Below, one piece after another: positions 13,413 through 15,010 of a stretch of DNA of 15,010 nt. The number at the start of each line of letters is the position of its first letter. Positions within the stretch are counted from its first letter, which is position 1. The position numbers and the translations under genes were made by a program. The notes beneath the pieces were generated by a model that ran no database searches, had not been told where the DNA came from, and saw nothing but the letters and a program-made list of their open reading frames with translations. This DNA comes from RGIG1959 sp051877215 (GTDB lineage: Bacteria; Bacillota; Clostridia; Oscillospirales; Acutalibacteraceae): the NCBI GenBank assembly GCA_051877215.1, contig JBJEIR010000090.1, positions 1 through 15,010 of the forward strand. Direction: 5' to 3'.

Positions 13413-13434
13413 GAGGCGGAGGTTCGCCTTTTTT
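13413..13434 (+). terminator. Weak hairpin with T run between the paired genes
   Basis: AGGCG (13414-13418) and CGCCT (13425-13429) form a 5-bp stem with a 6-base loop, followed by six T residues. It starts two bases after the radical SAM stop codon. It may be a partial terminator that lowers expression of the second gene. Confidence 0.45.
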
Positions 13435-13485
13435 GCATTCGCGCAATGAAAATGGGCATTTTTCGTATACAAGAGGTGTGGCTTG

Positions 13486-14337
13486 ATGACGATACGACCG
13501 GATTTGATTTACCTGTTTGACGGCACATTTGAGGGGCTGATGACGGCGGTGTTTGAGGCATATGCGCACCGTCCCGCTCCCGCGATGCTTTTGCCGAACG
13601 ATTGTCAGACAGAGCTTGGAAAGGAATATGTTGACATTGCCGCCGATATGCAAAAGGCGAGCCGTGTGGTTGCAGGCATACGCAAAACGATAGGAAACGC
13701 CGCGTATGACCTTGTGTGGGATGCGTTTTTGTACGGCGACGAGCTGTGCGGCAACCGCATTTATCGGTATTTGCTGCTGGGGTTTGAACAGGGGCGTCGC
13801 ATTTGGTCTATGCTGACGGATGAACGGGTGATGCAGGTGGACAAATGCGCACGGCTGGTGCGCAGAGAGGCGTCCTATCTGTTGGAATTTGTGCGGTTTT
13901 CCGAGATGGAGGGCGGGGTGTATTATGCCGCCGTCAGCCCCGAGTATGCGGTGCTGCCGCTCATTATGCCGCACTTTGTCAATCGCTTTCATATACAACC
14001 CTTTCTCATTCACGACCGCACCCATGCGCTGGCGGGCGTGTGGGATACGCACGAATGGGTGCTGCGGGACACACAAGGGCTTGTGCTGCCGGAGCTGACC
14101 GAAAATGAGCGTGAACTGCGGCGGCTGTGGAAAACCTTTTATGATACGGTGGCGATTAAGGAGCGGGTCAATCCCGCGCTGAGAAGACAGCATATGCCCA
14201 AAAAATATTGGAAGCATATCACCGAGCTGCAGCCCGACACAGCGCTCTCAGACAAAAAAGCGGGCGGCGGACAACGAGTCTTAGAACAAAATCCGCTGTC
14301 CGAATTGCCGCAAGAGCCTACCATCACCGCCCGATAA
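13486..14337 (+). CDS. DUF4130-type probable DNA metabolism protein, partner of the radical SAM protein
   Basis: The 283-residue protein matches the family described as radical-SAM-linked probable DNA metabolism protein (DUF4130). The pattern is IYLFDGTFEGLMTAVFEAY at the N-terminus, the central RRIWSML and VRREASYLLEFVRF, YYAAVSPEYAVLPLIMPHFVNRF, HDRTHALAGVWD, and the C-terminal LWKTFYDTVAIKERVNPALRRQHMPKKYWKHITEL. The domain ends near residue 245, and about 40 polar residues follow. Some relatives carry a uracil-DNA glycosylase-like domain at this point; here it is absent, so this is the unfused form. No motif gives a reaction. The start is ATG at 13486, with AGAGGTG (13472-13478) 7 bases upstream; a TTG immediately before it in frame is the alternative. 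It follows the radical SAM gene by 73 bases and probably shares its SOS-type promoter. Confidence 0.92.
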   Translation: MTIRPDLIYLFDGTFEGLMTAVFEAYAHRPAPAMLLPNDCQTELGKEYVDIAADMQKASRVVAGIRKTIGNAAYDLVWDAFLYGDELCGNRIYRYLLLGFEQGRRIWSMLTDERVMQVDKCARLVRREASYLLEFVRFSEMEGGVYYAAVSPEYAVLPLIMPHFVNRFHIQPFLIHDRTHALAGVWDTHEWVLRDTQGLVLPELTENERELRRLWKTFYDTVAIKERVNPALRRQHMPKKYWKHITELQPDTALSDKKAGGGQRVLEQNPLSELPQEPTITAR

Positions 14338-14585
14338 AAGCGTTTTGCCGCAAAGAGGGAAAACGGCCGTTGCTGTGCGGCAAGTAAGGCTGTTTGCCGG
14401 CGAGATGGTTTTTACCGTTCCTCATTTTTAAGACACATCGATTGGATACCGATGGGCATTAGGGAGCAACCGGTTTTCCCCCGTGTGAAAGACAGGCTTA
14501 CTCCGCGGCGGCGGGCAAAGCGCGGACAACCTCCTCTTGCCCGCCGGCTGCGTGTGATTTTTTGCTTTTATCTTGGATGCGGCAT
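14338..14585. other. Intergenic stretch with inverted repeats, no gene
   Basis: No coding sequence is supported. Two inverted repeats are visible: TTGCCGCA (14345-14352) with TGCGGCAA (14376-14383), and CGGCGGGCAA (14509-14518) with TTGCCCGCCG (14537-14546). The second is followed after 11 bases by six T residues (14558-14563) and could be a distal, weak terminator for the DUF4130 gene. Confidence 0.5.
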
Positions 14586-14620
14586 AAAAAAAGACTTCCG
14601 CTTTTTACGGCGGAAGTCTT
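14586..14620 (-). terminator. Terminator of the GGGtGRT gene
   Basis: An 11-bp stem (14591-14601 with 14610-14620) with an 8-base loop is followed on the minus strand by a T run (14590-14586). It lies about 22 bases after the stop codon of the minus-strand gene. Confidence 0.93.
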
Positions 14621-14641
14621 GTAAAGCCTTATATGGAAGGT

Positions 14642-15010
14642 TTATTTTGCCTCGGATACCGCAACCGCGCAGGCGACCGTGGCGCCGACCATCGGGTTGT
14701 TGCCCATGCCGATCAGGCCCATCATCTCGACGTGTGCCGGAACAGACGAAGAGCCCGCAAACTGGGCGTCGCCGTGCATACGGCCCATCGAGTCGGTCAA
14801 ACCGTAGGAAGCGGGGCCGGCTGCCATGTTGTCGGGATGCAGCGTACGGCCGGTGCCGCCGCCGGAAGCGACCGAGAAATACTTCTTGCCGTTTTCCTGC
14901 GCCCACTTTTTGTAGGTGCCGGCGACAAGGTGCTGGAAGCGGGTGGGGTTGGTGGAGTTGCCGGTGATGGAAACATCGACATTTTCCTTTTGCATGATAG
15001 CCACGCCCTC
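14642..15010 (-). CDS. GGGtGRT-family protein, C-terminal part (5' end outside window)
   Basis: The frame is open on the minus strand from the window edge and gives 122 residues. It contains ENVDVSITGNSTNPTRFQH, the name-giving SVASGGGTGRTLHPDNMAAG, SYGLTDSMGRMHGDAQFAGS, and SSVPAHVEMMGLIGMGNNPM near the end. These match the GGGtGRT protein family, as I recall a very conserved protein of about 330 residues found in Clostridia, Bacteroidetes and other anaerobes, with no defined function. The glycine-rich GGGTGRT segment looks like a nucleotide or phosphate-binding loop, but this is only inference. The N-terminal two thirds lie beyond 15010. The in-frame ATG at 14995 is internal (AIMQKENVDV), not the start. 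The terminator at 14586-14620 follows. Confidence 0.93.
   Translation of the reverse strand, partial: EGVAIMQKENVDVSITGNSTNPTRFQHLVAGTYKKWAQENGKKYFSVASGGGTGRTLHPDNMAAGPASYGLTDSMGRMHGDAQFAGSSSVPAHVEMMGLIGMGNNPMVGATVACAVAVSEAK

Noticed and set aside
13342..14217. A 291-codon minus-strand frame
   Set aside because: It is antisense to the radical SAM gene end and the DUF4130 gene, both clearly real.
1..15010. CRISPR arrays, tRNA or rRNA genes, insertion sequences, toxin-antitoxin or phage genes
   Set aside because: No regularly spaced direct repeats, cloverleaf-forming sequence, transposase motifs or phage proteins were found by reading both strands.

Overview
The window looks like chromosomal DNA from a Gram-positive anaerobe of the Clostridia, most likely the Oscillospiraceae/Ruminococcaceae. 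The support is strong AAGGAGG-type ribosome binding sites, GC-rich third codon positions with AT-rich promoters of the TTGACA-17-TATAAT kind, a secreted glycosidase with a type I dockerin, a QueT vitamin-type transporter, and a GGGtGRT-family protein typical of gut Clostridia. No rRNA, tRNA, CRISPR array, insertion sequence or phage gene was seen. Both ends of the window cut through genes.

Layout. Bases 1-756 hold the end of coaD (coenzyme A synthesis) and a tightly coupled coiled-coil protein, closed by a strong terminator. Bases 880-2095 hold a promoter and a bifunctional ispDF gene of the MEP isoprenoid pathway, facing a small DUF3006 gene. Bases 2459-3243 hold an HD-domain hydrolase and a small free-standing protein that resembles the C-terminal domain of YloV/FakA-type kinases. 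Bases 3429-5771 are a minus-strand galK-galT operon of the Leloir pathway with a clear promoter. Bases 5971-10422 hold two separately promoted genes for exported surface proteins: a GHL10-family glycosidase with a C-terminal dockerin, and a signal-peptide/linker/transmembrane protein with a KTGE sorting-like tail. Bases 10784-11765 hold, on the minus strand, a small uncharacterised protein and a QueT-like queuosine-precursor transporter with a probable preQ1-I riboswitch in its leader.

The most interesting part is 11904-14337. A promoter made of TTGACA and TATACT is overlaid by two identical LexA-type boxes in inverted orientation, 21 bp apart centre to centre. It points into a two-gene cassette: a radical SAM protein with a C-terminal helix-hairpin-helix (the family known as the putative DNA modification/repair radical SAM protein) and its usual partner, a DUF4130-type probable DNA metabolism protein. 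The biochemical function of this pair is, to my knowledge, not established. An SOS-type operator in front of it is independent evidence, read directly from the DNA, that it belongs to the DNA damage response.

The window ends with the 3' part of a minus-strand GGGtGRT-family gene and its terminator. The genes do not form one pathway. They are a run of short housekeeping and accessory transcription units, with a carbohydrate theme (gal operon, dockerin glycosidase, surface protein) in the middle and a DNA-damage theme towards the right.
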